Both the position numbers and the translations under genes were made by a program. Below, piece after piece: positions 51,337 to 60,432 of a stretch of DNA of 64,000 nucleotides. Each line of letters opens with the position of its first letter. Within the stretch, counting starts at the first letter, position 1. This DNA is from Actibacterium sp. (lineage in GTDB: Bacteria; Pseudomonadota; Alphaproteobacteria; Rhodobacterales; Rhodobacteraceae). The notes under the pieces were generated by a model. That model did no database searches. It saw only the letters and a list, made by a program, of their open reading frames with translations, and was not told the origin of the DNA. The DNA is taken from assembly GCA_016278325.1 (NCBI GenBank), contig JADQCB010000007.1:62001-126000 (forward strand). Direction: 5' to 3'.

Positions 51337-53588
51337 TCCGCGCAATTCTCATTTCATTATGTCTGGTTGCGCCCCCCGCCCTGGGCGAGACGGTGCGGGT
51401 CCGCTCGGGCGAGCACGCGTCGTTTTCGCGCCTGGTCTTCGACTTCGACAGGCCGACAGGCTGGACATTGCGACGAAGTTCGGAGGGATACGATCTGCAA
51501 TTCTCACGAAGCGACATCCGGTTCGACCTGTCGCGCGTGTTTCGATTCATTCCGCGCGCGCGCCTGCGCGACATCGACGCGCAGCAAGGCGCGGCGCGGC
51601 TGATGTTGCAGGTCGATTGCACATGCCACGCAAATGTCTTCGAAGCCGGGTCGAATCGCGTCGTCCTGGATATCAAGGACGGTCCGCCACCCGAAGCCCT
51701 GCAAGGCAACGCCCGGCCCGCGTCATTGCCCTCGGCCTCGACCGCGATGAAGGAGGTATTGCGACGTCCGCGCCTTCCGGTCATCGGGGATTTCCCGATC
51801 AGGCCGGTGCCGACAAGCACCGAACCTGAGTCGTCGGGCGTGTTACCCCTTCCGGATGCGCCCCCGATGGGCACGTTTTTACCCCGCGCCGGGCAATTGA
51901 CCGAAATGAAGAAGGCCCTTCTGCGCGAACTTGGGCGCGCTGCGGCACAGGGGCTGGTCGAGGCCGATATCCGCCCGCCGCCTTCGGTTCACCCGGCCCC
52001 CGCCGCCCCGGTGAAAGTCGACCCACCGGCCCCTCCGGCGATTTCTCGCGATCCTGCGGTCGGCATTCGAATAGAGACCAGCATCGACCGGGCGACCCCG
52101 GGCTCGGAGCGACCGGCGATGAATCCCTCGGGTCAGCCATGTCTGCCGGCCCGGATCTTCGATCTTTCCGCGATGAAAGCGGATGCATCGGCCAGCACGA
52201 TGATCGCGAAGGCACGCTCGAAATTGCTGGGCGAGTTCGACCGGATCGCATCCCGGGATCTGCGCGACATGGTCAAGACATATCTCTATCTGGGCTTCGG
52301 CGCGGAAGCCGAGGCGGTGATGTCCACATTCGGCGCGGATTTTCCAAACGCCGCGGTTTTCCGCGCCATGGCACATATCCTGGATGACGGACATGCCGAA
52401 CATCCGGCCCTGCTCGACGGGCAGATCGGATGCCCGGGTCCGGTGGCGCTCTGGGCGGCGCTTGCGCGGCCCGATCTGCCGCGCGGGGTGGAAATCGACC
52501 GGGACGCGATCGTGTCTGCCTTTTCGACCTTGCCGCAGCATCTGCGACGCCATCTGGGGCCGAGTCTTGCCGAAAGATTCCTGGCGATCAATGACATGGA
52601 CACCGCTGCGCGCATTCGCAATGCGCTGGCGCGGGTCGGTGCGCGCGGGGGGGCACATCTGCTTTACATGCAGGCGAAACATGATCTTGCGACGGGGAAT
52701 CGCACTGCGGCGCTGCGGAAATTGCGCCGGGTGATCGCAGAGGGGCGGACCATGGAAGCCGAGGCGCTGCTGACGATGCTCGAGGCACAGCTCGAGGCCG
52801 GACAGGTGCCCGACCCGCCGGACGTGATGGCGGCAGAGGCCTTCGCCCGGGAATACCGCGGCACGGCCATGGAACCCGGATTCCTTCGGGTCGTAATCCT
52901 GGCGCATGCGAGAAACGGGGATTTCGCGGCCGCGTTCGATCGGCTCGCGCTTATGGACAGCGGGGCGCGCCCGGCGTTGAAACGGGCGGTGTTGGGGATC
53001 CTCTCCGCGCATGGATCGGACGTTGCATTCCTGCGGCACGTCCTTGCCATGGACCCGGGCGCTCAGCGCCCTCAGGCGGTGTCGCGCAAGATCGCGGCAC
53101 GCCTGCTCGCATTGGGTTTTCCCGATCGCGCGACCGCCTTTTTGCCCGTCCCCGCCCCGAACGAGTTGAAGGCCCTGTCGGTTCTGCGTGCCGAAATCGC
53201 CTTGTCGAAGGGAAAACCCGCCGCCGCGCTTTCCTTTCTGGACGGCCTTTCCGGCCCCGGGGCCGAACGGGTGCGCGGTGCGGCCTTTTCGGAACTTGGC
53301 GATTTGTCCGCCGCATTCGAAAGCTTTCTCGCGGCCGGGGACACCGAGCAGCTGAAAACGATGGCTTGGATGACCGGGGACTGGCTGCGTGTTTCGCAGT
53401 ATGGCGATGCGGCGCAGAAAGAATTTGCGGCATTGCAGCGCGAAAAAGGCGATACGCCCCCGAAAGCAATCGAGGCCGACAGTCCGCCGTCTCTGGCGCA
53501 GGCCCGGGCTCTTCTGGCGCAAAGCCGGTCTGCACGCAAAGCACTTTCCGGCCTGTTGGCGCGGGACGCCACTGGCGAGAGTCCCTGA
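51333..53588 (+). CDS. Large periplasmic protein of the flagellar locus (AMIN-like and TPR-like)
   Basis: 751 aa with signal peptide MIRAILISLCLVAPPALGET. Residues ~20-110 form an AMIN-like beta domain (SFSRLVFDFDRPTGWTLRRS, LMLQVDCTCHANVFEAGSNR). A Pro-rich linker spans ~130-260, then helical repeats resembling TPRs (TGNRTAALRKLRRVIAEG) run to the end. It occupies the position after motA/MotE-like where rhizobia have motC. It may be a periplasmic motor or envelope scaffold. Not characterised to my knowledge; no enzymatic motif seen. Confidence 0.7.
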   Translation: MIRAILISLCLVAPPALGETVRVRSGEHASFSRLVFDFDRPTGWTLRRSSEGYDLQFSRSDIRFDLSRVFRFIPRARLRDIDAQQGAARLMLQVDCTCHANVFEAGSNRVVLDIKDGPPPEALQGNARPASLPSASTAMKEVLRRPRLPVIGDFPIRPVPTSTEPESSGVLPLPDAPPMGTFLPRAGQLTEMKKALLRELGRAAAQGLVEADIRPPPSVHPAPAAPVKVDPPAPPAISRDPAVGIRIETSIDRATPGSERPAMNPSGQPCLPARIFDLSAMKADASASTMIAKARSKLLGEFDRIASRDLRDMVKTYLYLGFGAEAEAVMSTFGADFPNAAVFRAMAHILDDGHAEHPALLDGQIGCPGPVALWAALARPDLPRGVEIDRDAIVSAFSTLPQHLRRHLGPSLAERFLAINDMDTAARIRNALARVGARGGAHLLYMQAKHDLATGNRTAALRKLRRVIAEGRTMEAEALLTMLEAQLEAGQVPDPPDVMAAEAFAREYRGTAMEPGFLRVVILAHARNGDFAAAFDRLALMDSGARPALKRAVLGILSAHGSDVAFLRHVLAMDPGAQRPQAVSRKIAARLLALGFPDRATAFLPVPAPNELKALSVLRAEIALSKGKPAAALSFLDGLSGPGAERVRGAAFSELGDLSAAFESFLAAGDTEQLKTMAWMTGDWLRVSQYGDAAQKEFAALQREKGDTPPKAIEADSPPSLAQARALLAQSRSARKALSGLLARDATGESP

Positions 53589-53663
53589 CAGCTTTTTCAC
53601 TAACCAATTATATACACTGCTTTCCTAGGCTGCCGGTGACGACGAACACGGGGAGCGGCCAGA

Positions 53664-54449
53664 ATGGCAGGCGGAAATCTTCCGGGCGGCATTGCGGCCC
53701 AACGAATCGTGCATTCGGTCCTCCGTGCGGCCCTGTTACTGCTGATGTCACTCGGCCTCGCACCGGCGGCCCGGGCGTCGGACCCTGCCGCGCTTTGCGA
53801 TGCCGCAGCGCGCCAAGCCGCAGATGCCACCGGGGTGCCGCTTTCCGTGCTCAGGGCAATCTCCCTCTCCGAGACCGGGCGCGAGAGGGGCGGGAAATTT
53901 CGCCCCTGGCCCTGGACGGTAAACATGGAAGGCAAGGGGGTGTGGTTCGACGACGCCACGAAAGCCCTTGATTTCGCCGAGCGAGGTTTCGACCGCGGGG
54001 CGCGCAGTTTCGATGTCGGATGCTTCCAGATCAACTATAAATGGCACGGTGGGCATTTCACCTCGATCGCCGAGATGTTCCAACCTGGTGCGAACGCGCT
54101 TTACGCGGCAAGGTTTCTGCGTGACCTGCACGCCGAACTCGGGGATTGGGTCCAGGCGGCAGGTGCCTATCATTCGCGCACACCAAAATATGCCAAGCGG
54201 TATTCCCGGCGGTTCAGGCGGATCCGCGCGAACCTGAAGGCGCTGGATCCGGCGAAGATGCCGATGCATGCATTGAAAATGGTCCGGGCCCAGATGGCAC
54301 CGGAACGCCCGCTATCGCGTAGCGTTGATCGCGAGATCGCGCAGTTGAACCGCTATCCGCTTCTCCAGGGGGGCGATGGCGGGCGCGGTCTGGGCTCGCT
54401 GGTGCCGGTGACCGCGTCGGCCGGCGGGTTGTTCCGGCGGGTCGAATGA
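53664..54449 (+). CDS. Flagellar-locus lytic transglycosylase (SLT domain)
   Basis: 261 aa with a signal peptide ending near ARAS (residue 39). The SLT domain starts with VPLSVLRAISLSETGRE, where E70 is the likely catalytic acid, and continues with SFDVGCFQINYKWHGGHF and AARFLRDLHAELGDWVQAAG. It cuts peptidoglycan so the rod or motor can pass, like SltF in Rhodobacter. The C-terminal ~70 residues are not SLT and may contact the rod. It precedes flhA, overlapping it by 4 bases. Confidence 0.88.
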   Translation: MAGGNLPGGIAAQRIVHSVLRAALLLLMSLGLAPAARASDPAALCDAAARQAADATGVPLSVLRAISLSETGRERGGKFRPWPWTVNMEGKGVWFDDATKALDFAERGFDRGARSFDVGCFQINYKWHGGHFTSIAEMFQPGANALYAARFLRDLHAELGDWVQAAGAYHSRTPKYAKRYSRRFRRIRANLKALDPAKMPMHALKMVRAQMAPERPLSRSVDREIAQLNRYPLLQGGDGGRGLGSLVPVTASAGGLFRRVE

Positions 54450-56542
54450 TGCCTGAACTGCCCCCGATAAAGGAAATCTTCCGCCCGACGATCCTTCTGG
54501 CGCTGGCATTGATGGCAGTCATCGTGATGATGATCCTGCCGGTCCCGTCCTGGGTGCTCGATGTCGGCCTGGCGATGTCTTTCGCGCTGGCGATCCTGGT
54601 CTTCACGGTCACGTTGTTCATCGAACGGCCGCTTGATTTCTCGGCCTTTCCCACCGTTCTGCTCGCCTCCTTGATGTTGCGCCTTTCGCTCAACGTTTCG
54701 TCCACCAAGCTGATCATCGGCGAGGGGCACAAGGGCACCCATGCCGCGGGAAATGTCATAGAAGGGTTCGCCAATTTCATCATGGGCGGCAGTGTGCTGA
54801 TCGGCCTGGTCGTCTTCGGCGTCCTGCTTATCGTGAATTTCATCGTCATAACCAAGGGGGCGACGCGCATGGCCGAGGTCGGTGCGCGCTTTGCCCTGGA
54901 CGGGATGCCGGGCAAGCAGCTTGCCATCGACAGTGACATGAGCGCGGGCGCCATCGACCACGCGCAGGCCAAGGCCAGGCGAGAGACGGAACAGGCGGAA
55001 ACCACGTTTTTCGGCTCGCTCGACGGCGCGTCGAAATTCGTGAAAGGGGATGCCGTCGCCGGGCTTCTGATCACGATCCTGAACCTGGTCATGGGGCTGG
55101 TGATCGGGATCGTCATCCATGGCATGCCGCTTTCCCGTGCCTTTCATACCTATGCCATCCTCACGGTGGGCGACGGGCTGGTCAGCCAGATTCCGGCGGT
55201 GATCATCTCGATCGCCTCGGCGCTTTTGCTGGCACGCGGCGGCGCGACCGGCGCCACCGACACGGCCCTGATCGGGCAGCTGGGTCGATATCCTTCGGCG
55301 CTGGCCACCGTCGCCCTGCTGATGGGGCTTTTCGCCCTCGTCCCGGGCCTGCCTTTCCTGCCCTTTCTTGCCGGTGCGCTGGTTCTGGCCGGCGCAGCCT
55401 GGGGTGTGCACCGTAACGCTGCGCGCCGCGCCACAGAGACCGACGCCGGTGCTGCGGCTTCGCCCGAAATCGAACGGGAACGGCCGATGGGCGATCTGCT
55501 GGACCTCGACGACATACACCTTGAATTCGCGCCGGACCTTGTCACCATGGTTCTCGATCCGAGCACCGGGCTGGATGCGCGGATCGGCAACATGCGCCGC
55601 CATGTCGCCGAGACATACGGACTGATACTTCCGGAAATCCGCCTGACCGACAGCGCGGCATTGCCCGACGGCACCTACATCATACGCATCCAGGGGGTCG
55701 AACAGGCACGCGATATTCTGCGCGCGGAAAAGGTGCTGGCGCTGCTGACCGAGGACGCCGCGCCGCTGCCACCCGGCGAAGATGTGAAGGAACCTGTCTA
55801 TGGGGCACCGGCCCGCTGGGTCAATTCCGGCGGACGAGAGGACCTGGCGTTAAGCGGCGTGACGCTGGTCAACCCGACAGAAGTTCTTGCCACCCATCTT
55901 CTCGAAGTCATTCGACGCAACTTCCCCCGTTTGCTTACGCTGAAGGCCCTGCGCCGGCTTCTCGACGAATTGTGCAATCTGACCGACCAGGGTCGTGCCG
56001 ATGCAAATCGGCGCATGATCGACGAATTGGTGCCCGAAAAGGTGCCCGTGGACCTGTTGCTTGCGGTGCTGCGCCTGCTTTTGGAAGAGCGGGTTTCGAT
56101 CCGAAACCTGCCATTGATCCTGGAAGCCATCGCCGAAGCACGTCACACGCACCCTTCGGCCGAATCGATATGTGAACATGTGCGCCACCGCCTCGGCTTT
56201 CAATTGATTGCCGAGCACCGGCGCCCGGATGGAACCATCCCCCTGATGCAGCTCGCCCCGGAATGGGAAGAGCGTTTTGCCCGGTACCAGATCGATGGCG
56301 AGCAAGGGTCAAGCGACGTCGCGCTGCCACCGGATGAATTCAACCGCCTGGCGAATGCGGTGTCGGACAAGCTGTCCAAGGCGGGTGAGACCGGCGTTTT
56401 CCCGGCGCTGGTCACATCGACACGACGCCGAAGATTCTTGCGAACGGTCCTGTCAGCCAAGGGGATCCCGGCGCCGGTCCTGTCTTTCGAGGAAATCGGC
56501 ACCGAGGCGCGCCCCTCCCTGGTCGGTCTGGTGGAGGCATGA
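54446..56542 (+). CDS. flhA: Flagellar type III export protein FlhA
   Basis: 698 aa. Eight N-terminal helices begin with PTILLALALMAVIVMMILPV; the FHIPEP motif region is GGSVLIGLVVFGVLLIVNFI followed by VITKGATRMAEVGARFALDG. A large C-terminal cytoplasmic domain has IRNLPLILEAIAEARHTHPS. It is the nonameric ring of the export gate. The first of two adjacent ATGs overlaps the transglycosylase stop. Confidence 0.97.
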   Translation: MMPELPPIKEIFRPTILLALALMAVIVMMILPVPSWVLDVGLAMSFALAILVFTVTLFIERPLDFSAFPTVLLASLMLRLSLNVSSTKLIIGEGHKGTHAAGNVIEGFANFIMGGSVLIGLVVFGVLLIVNFIVITKGATRMAEVGARFALDGMPGKQLAIDSDMSAGAIDHAQAKARRETEQAETTFFGSLDGASKFVKGDAVAGLLITILNLVMGLVIGIVIHGMPLSRAFHTYAILTVGDGLVSQIPAVIISIASALLLARGGATGATDTALIGQLGRYPSALATVALLMGLFALVPGLPFLPFLAGALVLAGAAWGVHRNAARRATETDAGAAASPEIERERPMGDLLDLDDIHLEFAPDLVTMVLDPSTGLDARIGNMRRHVAETYGLILPEIRLTDSAALPDGTYIIRIQGVEQARDILRAEKVLALLTEDAAPLPPGEDVKEPVYGAPARWVNSGGREDLALSGVTLVNPTEVLATHLLEVIRRNFPRLLTLKALRRLLDELCNLTDQGRADANRRMIDELVPEKVPVDLLLAVLRLLLEERVSIRNLPLILEAIAEARHTHPSAESICEHVRHRLGFQLIAEHRRPDGTIPLMQLAPEWEERFARYQIDGEQGSSDVALPPDEFNRLANAVSDKLSKAGETGVFPALVTSTRRRRFLRTVLSAKGIPAPVLSFEEIGTEARPSLVGLVEA

Positions 56543-57318
56543 CCGAAATGCTGGCAGGATTGGTGCCGATCGCACAGCAGACGCTGCTTTCCGGTTTCAT
56601 CGTCTTCTTGCGGGTCGGTGCGGCGCTGTCCCTGATGCCGGGTTTTGGCGAAAGATCCGTGCCGCAGCGTGTGAAGCTCGCGCTGGCGCTTGCATTCACG
56701 ATGGTCGTCGCCCCGGCTGTCACCTCTTCGGTTACGCCTCTGACACAGGGCGGCCGCGTGATCGGGCCATTCCTTGTTTCGGAAGTCATCATCGGTCTGG
56801 CACTGGGCATGGTGTTGCGTTTGCTGGTTCTCGTGCTCGAGATCGCAGGAACCGTCGCGGCGCATTCGACGTCGCTTTCACAGGCTTTCGGCGGTGTCGG
56901 GGCGAATCCGCAGCCGGCCATGGGCGCTGTCCTGGTGTTTGCGGGCCTTGCCCTGGCGGTAATGACCGGGCTGCATGTGCGCGCGGCCGAGGCGCTGATC
57001 CTGTCTTACCGGTTTCTGCCCCCGGGCCGCCTGCCCGATGCCGGGGTTCTGGCCGACTGGGGGGTCGCACAAATCGCCCATGGCTTCGCGCTGGCCGTGA
57101 CGCTTGCGATGCCATTCGTCATCGCGTCATTGATCTACAACCTGGCCCTTGGCGTCATCAACCGGGCGATGCCACAATTGATGGTGGCGCTGGTCGGGGC
57201 CCCGGCCATCACCGCCGGGGGGTTGATTCTGCTACTTCTGGCGGCGCCGGCAATGCTGTCGATCTGGTCGGACTGGATGATTGCGATTCTGGCCAATCCG
57301 TTCGAGGCCGTGCCATGA
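56539..57318 (+). CDS. fliR: Flagellar type III export protein FliR
   Basis: 259 aa hydrophobic protein with about six helices. FIVFLRVGAALSLMPGFGER near the N-terminus, VSEVIIGLALGMVLRLLVLV and YNLALGVINRAMPQLMVALV are family patterns. It is part of the FliP5-Q4-R1 gate. It overlaps flhA and flhB by 4 bases each, giving tight coupling of the three gate genes. Confidence 0.96.
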   Translation: MTEMLAGLVPIAQQTLLSGFIVFLRVGAALSLMPGFGERSVPQRVKLALALAFTMVVAPAVTSSVTPLTQGGRVIGPFLVSEVIIGLALGMVLRLLVLVLEIAGTVAAHSTSLSQAFGGVGANPQPAMGAVLVFAGLALAVMTGLHVRAAEALILSYRFLPPGRLPDAGVLADWGVAQIAHGFALAVTLAMPFVIASLIYNLALGVINRAMPQLMVALVGAPAITAGGLILLLLAAPAMLSIWSDWMIAILANPFEAVP

Positions 57319-58403
57319 GCGAGGGGGCCTCGGACGAAGAGGAAAAGAGCCACGACCCGACGTCGAAACGTCTGGAAGACGCGCGCAAAAAGGGTGAAGT
57401 CGCGCGATCGGCAGATCTGAATGCGGCGGCCGGCTATGCGGGCCTGTCGCTCGTGGCCGCCGGTTTCGGCGCCGCGTCGCTCATGAAGCTGGCCAATTCG
57501 GGGCTTGTGCTTTTCGATCAGGCCGACTCGCTTGCGCCGCGCTTTTTCGACGGCAGCGCGACCACCCTGGGCGGCGGACTGGTCGGTGTGGTCGTTCTTT
57601 GGGTCGCGCCGTGGTTCCTTGGCCCCGCCGCGCTTGTGCTGTTGTCGATCCTGTTGCAACGAAGCCTGATCGTGGCGCCGGAAAAACTTGTTCCGAAACT
57701 TTCCCGCATTTCGCCGATCTCGAATGCCAAGAACAAGTTTGGCCGCGCGGGGCTGTTCGAATTCGCGAAAAGCGCGACGAAGCTTGTGGTCTACGGTTTC
57801 CTGCTTGCGCTTTTCCTGATCCGGCGGCTGCCCGAAATCCTGATGGTCATGCATCTTTCGCCGGCCATGGCCATGGCGCGGATGATGCGCCTGTCGTTTG
57901 AGTTCATTCTGGTCGTCGTGATGATTTCCGCCTTCATCGGGGTGATCGACTATCTCTGGCAATTCTTCGAGCATCTGCGGAAGAACAGGATGTCACACAA
58001 GGAGCTCACCGACGAGGTCAAGCAATCCGAGGGCGATCCGCACATGAAAAATCAGCGACGTCAGCGCGGCACCGCCATCGCCATGAACCAGATGCTGGTC
58101 GAGGTGCCGACTGCCGACGTGGTGGTCGTCAACCCGACGCATTTCGCGGTTGCGCTGAAATGGGATCGTTCAGGACCGGGCGCGCCCACCTGCGTGGCGA
58201 AAGGTGTCGATGAGATCGCCGCGCGGATCCGCGAAACGGCCGCCGAACATGGTGTGCCGATTCATTCGGACCCGCCGACCGCCCGCGCGCTTTACGCAAG
58301 CGTCGAGATCGGCCATGAAATCCGGCGTGAACATTACAAGGCCGTCGCGGCCGCCATCCGGTTTGCCGAGAAGATGCGAGCGCGCGCCGGCAAGCGCCGA
58401 TGA
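57315..58403 (+). CDS. flhB: Flagellar export switch protein FlhB
   Basis: 362 aa. Four membrane helices lie in the first 210 residues, then the autocleaved cytoplasmic domain with NPTH at residues 273-276 (VVVVNPTHFAVAL). The N-terminus SHDPTSKRLEDARKKGEVAR is the family start. Cleavage between N and P switches export from rod/hook to filament type. It overlaps fliR and the downstream small gene by 4 bases each. Confidence 0.97.
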   Translation: MSEGASDEEEKSHDPTSKRLEDARKKGEVARSADLNAAAGYAGLSLVAAGFGAASLMKLANSGLVLFDQADSLAPRFFDGSATTLGGGLVGVVVLWVAPWFLGPAALVLLSILLQRSLIVAPEKLVPKLSRISPISNAKNKFGRAGLFEFAKSATKLVVYGFLLALFLIRRLPEILMVMHLSPAMAMARMMRLSFEFILVVVMISAFIGVIDYLWQFFEHLRKNRMSHKELTDEVKQSEGDPHMKNQRRQRGTAIAMNQMLVEVPTADVVVVNPTHFAVALKWDRSGPGAPTCVAKGVDEIAARIRETAAEHGVPIHSDPPTARALYASVEIGHEIRREHYKAVAAAIRFAEKMRARAGKRR

Positions 58404-58759
58404 TCCCGCCGGATAGCATAAAGGCCGCGCGGCTGACACGGATGACCGGTTTGGCACTTGATGTCAGCCTGTCCCGGCTGAAATCGGCGAGTCGGGCCCG
58501 CGATTCGCTGGAACGACAGCTCGCCTCGCTGGATGCGGATCGGCGTGCCGTCAGTGAAAACGTGGACTCTGCGGCGACGCGGGCCGGGGCCGATCTTCTG
58601 TGGCACCGCTGGGCCGATTCAAGGCGTGCGGATCTGAACATGGCGCTTGCGCGTGCACATGCCGAGGAAAACCGCGCCCGACGCGCGGCAGCGCGGGCCT
58701 TTGGCCGCGATCAGGCGTTGGCGGAGGTTCTGGCCCGGGCCAGGCGAAGCGGGCGATGA
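58400..58759 (+). CDS. Small coiled-coil protein after flhB, FliJ-like candidate
   Basis: 119 aa, nearly all alpha-helical and very rich in Arg, Ala and Ser, with heptads through LSRLKSASRARDSLERQLAS and ADLNMALARAHAEENRARRA. FliJ chaperones are of similar size and build, and no other fliJ is visible in the window. But FliJ is normally next to fliI, and similarity is only structural, so the name is withheld. It overlaps the flhB stop and converges on the FliL-like gene. Confidence 0.6.
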   Translation: MIPPDSIKAARLTRMTGLALDVSLSRLKSASRARDSLERQLASLDADRRAVSENVDSAATRAGADLLWHRWADSRRADLNMALARAHAEENRARRAAARAFGRDQALAEVLARARRSGR

Positions 58760-58763
58760 ACCC

Positions 58764-59252
58764 TCAGGTGTCCTGGCGAACCAGATCGGTTATCAACACG
58801 TCCCGGAAAACCGGCCCCAGAATGCGCCGGGCCGTTTCGTTCAGCGCGATTCGCAGACGGGCCATCTTGGTCGGGGCGGTAAATTCGCCCGAGAAACCGC
58901 CGGAATTTGCGTGATCGAAAAGCACCGTCAGAAAAGCATCGCGCAATCTGGGTTCCAGTTCATAGACCCGGGCCGTGCTGCCAGCGCTGACTTCGAGGCT
59001 GGTCGAAAGAACGACGAGCGCCTTGACCTTGGCCTCGACAACGACAGGGATAACGAACTGGTTGTTGAGCTTGACGAACTCGGTGTCCGCATCTGCCGTT
59101 TCCTGCGACGCAATCTCCGGCGGCGGGTCGGCCGGATGTGTTTCCGACGTTTCATCCGCGGGCCGTTGCTCCACGGGGCGCAGGGCATAGCCTGCGCCGC
59201 CGCCAATGGCGAGGCTGAGAATTGCGAACAGGATCGGCAGGACCTTTGGCAA
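58764..59252 (-). CDS. Second FliL-like flagellar protein
   Basis: 162 aa. An N-terminal helix (VLPILFAILSLAIGGGAGYA), an acidic linker, then a FliL-type periplasmic domain: FVKLNNQFVIPVVVEAKVKA and RLRIALNETARRILGPVFRD. It is shorter and more divergent than fliL at 48811. It is last in the leftward flgB...flgH operon, 12 bases after flgH. Paralogous FliL proteins may act at different motor stages. Confidence 0.82.
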   Translation of the reverse strand: MPKVLPILFAILSLAIGGGAGYALRPVEQRPADETSETHPADPPPEIASQETADADTEFVKLNNQFVIPVVVEAKVKALVVLSTSLEVSAGSTARVYELEPRLRDAFLTVLFDHANSGGFSGEFTAPTKMARLRIALNETARRILGPVFRDVLITDLVRQDT

Positions 59253-59264
59253 TTTGCGGCTTTC

Positions 59265-59993
59265 TCAGAACGGCAGAACGATGTCGGCAATCTGCTGGCC
59301 GTAACGCGGCTGCTGCACATCGCTGATCTGGCCCCGGCCGCCATAGGAAATTCGCGCTGATGCGATCTTGTCATACGGGATCTCGTTGCGACGGGAGATG
59401 TCCTGCGGCTGAACGTAACCGCTGACCAGAAGTTCGCGCAGTTCGTAATTCACGCGCACTTCCTGCGAGCCCTGGATCTCCAGCACACCGTTGGGGAGCA
59501 CCCGTGTCACCGTCGCGGCCACGCGCAGTGTCAGCCTTTCGTTCCGGCTGACGGATCCTTCCCCGCTGTATCCGCTCGACGAATTTGTCGACACCGCGTT
59601 TTCCATGTCGGCGCCGTCGGGCAACCTACGCGCGATGCGCTGTGGAATGCCCAGGAAATCCGGTATCGCCATGCTCTCGGACCCGTTTCGTGAACGGCCC
59701 GTCGAATTCGAGATTTCGGCGCTGTCGTCGATTTCGATCACGACGGTCAGGATGTCGCCGCGCCGTTCCGCGCGCCTGTCGCCGAGCAGCGAATCGCGCT
59801 CGCGGCTCCACAAAGAGGCGTCGCTCGATCGGTGCCGCGGCTGCATGTCTTGCGGCATGGCGGGTGTTGTCATTGCATAATATGCGTCGGTTCCCACGGA
59901 GTCCGAGAAATCGGGGGCCTTGCCGACATTTTCCATGCGCGAACAAGCAGCGGCTGAAATCAGCAGGAGGCCCGATAAGCAGATTCGATACAT
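59265..59993 (-). CDS. flgH: Flagellar L-ring protein FlgH
   Basis: 242 aa outer membrane lipoprotein. Signal sequence with lipobox LLISAAAC, Cys at residue 17. L-ring motifs SLLGDRRAERRGDILTVVIE, RLPDGADMENAVSTNSSSGY and GVLEIQGSQEVRVNYELREL are typical. It forms the outer bushing with the P-ring. ATG 59993 is preferred to the longer frame. It is directly downstream of flgA. Confidence 0.95.
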   Translation of the reverse strand: MYRICLSGLLLISAAACSRMENVGKAPDFSDSVGTDAYYAMTTPAMPQDMQPRHRSSDASLWSRERDSLLGDRRAERRGDILTVVIEIDDSAEISNSTGRSRNGSESMAIPDFLGIPQRIARRLPDGADMENAVSTNSSSGYSGEGSVSRNERLTLRVAATVTRVLPNGVLEIQGSQEVRVNYELRELLVSGYVQPQDISRRNEIPYDKIASARISYGGRGQISDVQQPRYGQQIADIVLPF

Positions 59994-60003
59994 CAAAAAA
60001 CCC

Positions 60004-60432
60004 TCAGTTTGTTTGCGTCGGGCCGGCGATGACCTCTCCGCTCGGCAAGACATGGCCTGTCACCGTGGATCGTGAGGAGAGATTCATCACCCGCAAGCTG
60101 TCCCCGGCACCGGCACGATCCAGTGCCCTTGCCTCGGCGGTTATCCTCAACCCGCCCGTGACATAGCGCAGGGTGACAATCTGATTGCGTTCGATGAGGG
60201 CAGGCGGTCCGACGTCACCATGTCGAATGGGTCTGCCGGCGTACAGAATGACCCGCGCTTCCTTGCCAAGGACCGCCTCGACCGAGCCGAGCGCACCGGG
60301 CACCCGGTCGTCGGTCACCATGACATCCTCGGCGCGAATGATCGCCTGGCTGCGGATCGTTCGCGTGGCGACAAGCGTTTCGGCGTCCGCGGGGGCGGAA
60401 AGCAGAACCGCAAGTGCAATCATCAGTTTCAT
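60004..60432 (-). CDS. flgA: Flagellar P-ring assembly chaperone FlgA
   Basis: 142 aa with signal peptide MKLMIALAVLLSAPADA and the SAF-like domain TRTIRSQAIIRAEDVMVTDD and NQIVTLRYVTGGLRITAEAR. FlgA assists FlgI P-ring assembly. It is short, lacking the extra N-terminal domain of the E. coli protein, which is usual in alphaproteobacteria. It overlaps flgG by one base. flgI itself is not in the window. Confidence 0.9.
   Translation of the reverse strand: MKLMIALAVLLSAPADAETLVATRTIRSQAIIRAEDVMVTDDRVPGALGSVEAVLGKEARVILYAGRPIRHGDVGPPALIERNQIVTLRYVTGGLRITAEARALDRAGAGDSLRVMNLSSRSTVTGHVLPSGEVIAGPTQTN

Noticed and set aside
53600-53625. AT-rich stretch before the transglycosylase as a CtrA or sigma site
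   Set aside because: CTAACCAATTATA lacks correct spacing of half-sites and no clear -35 was seen.
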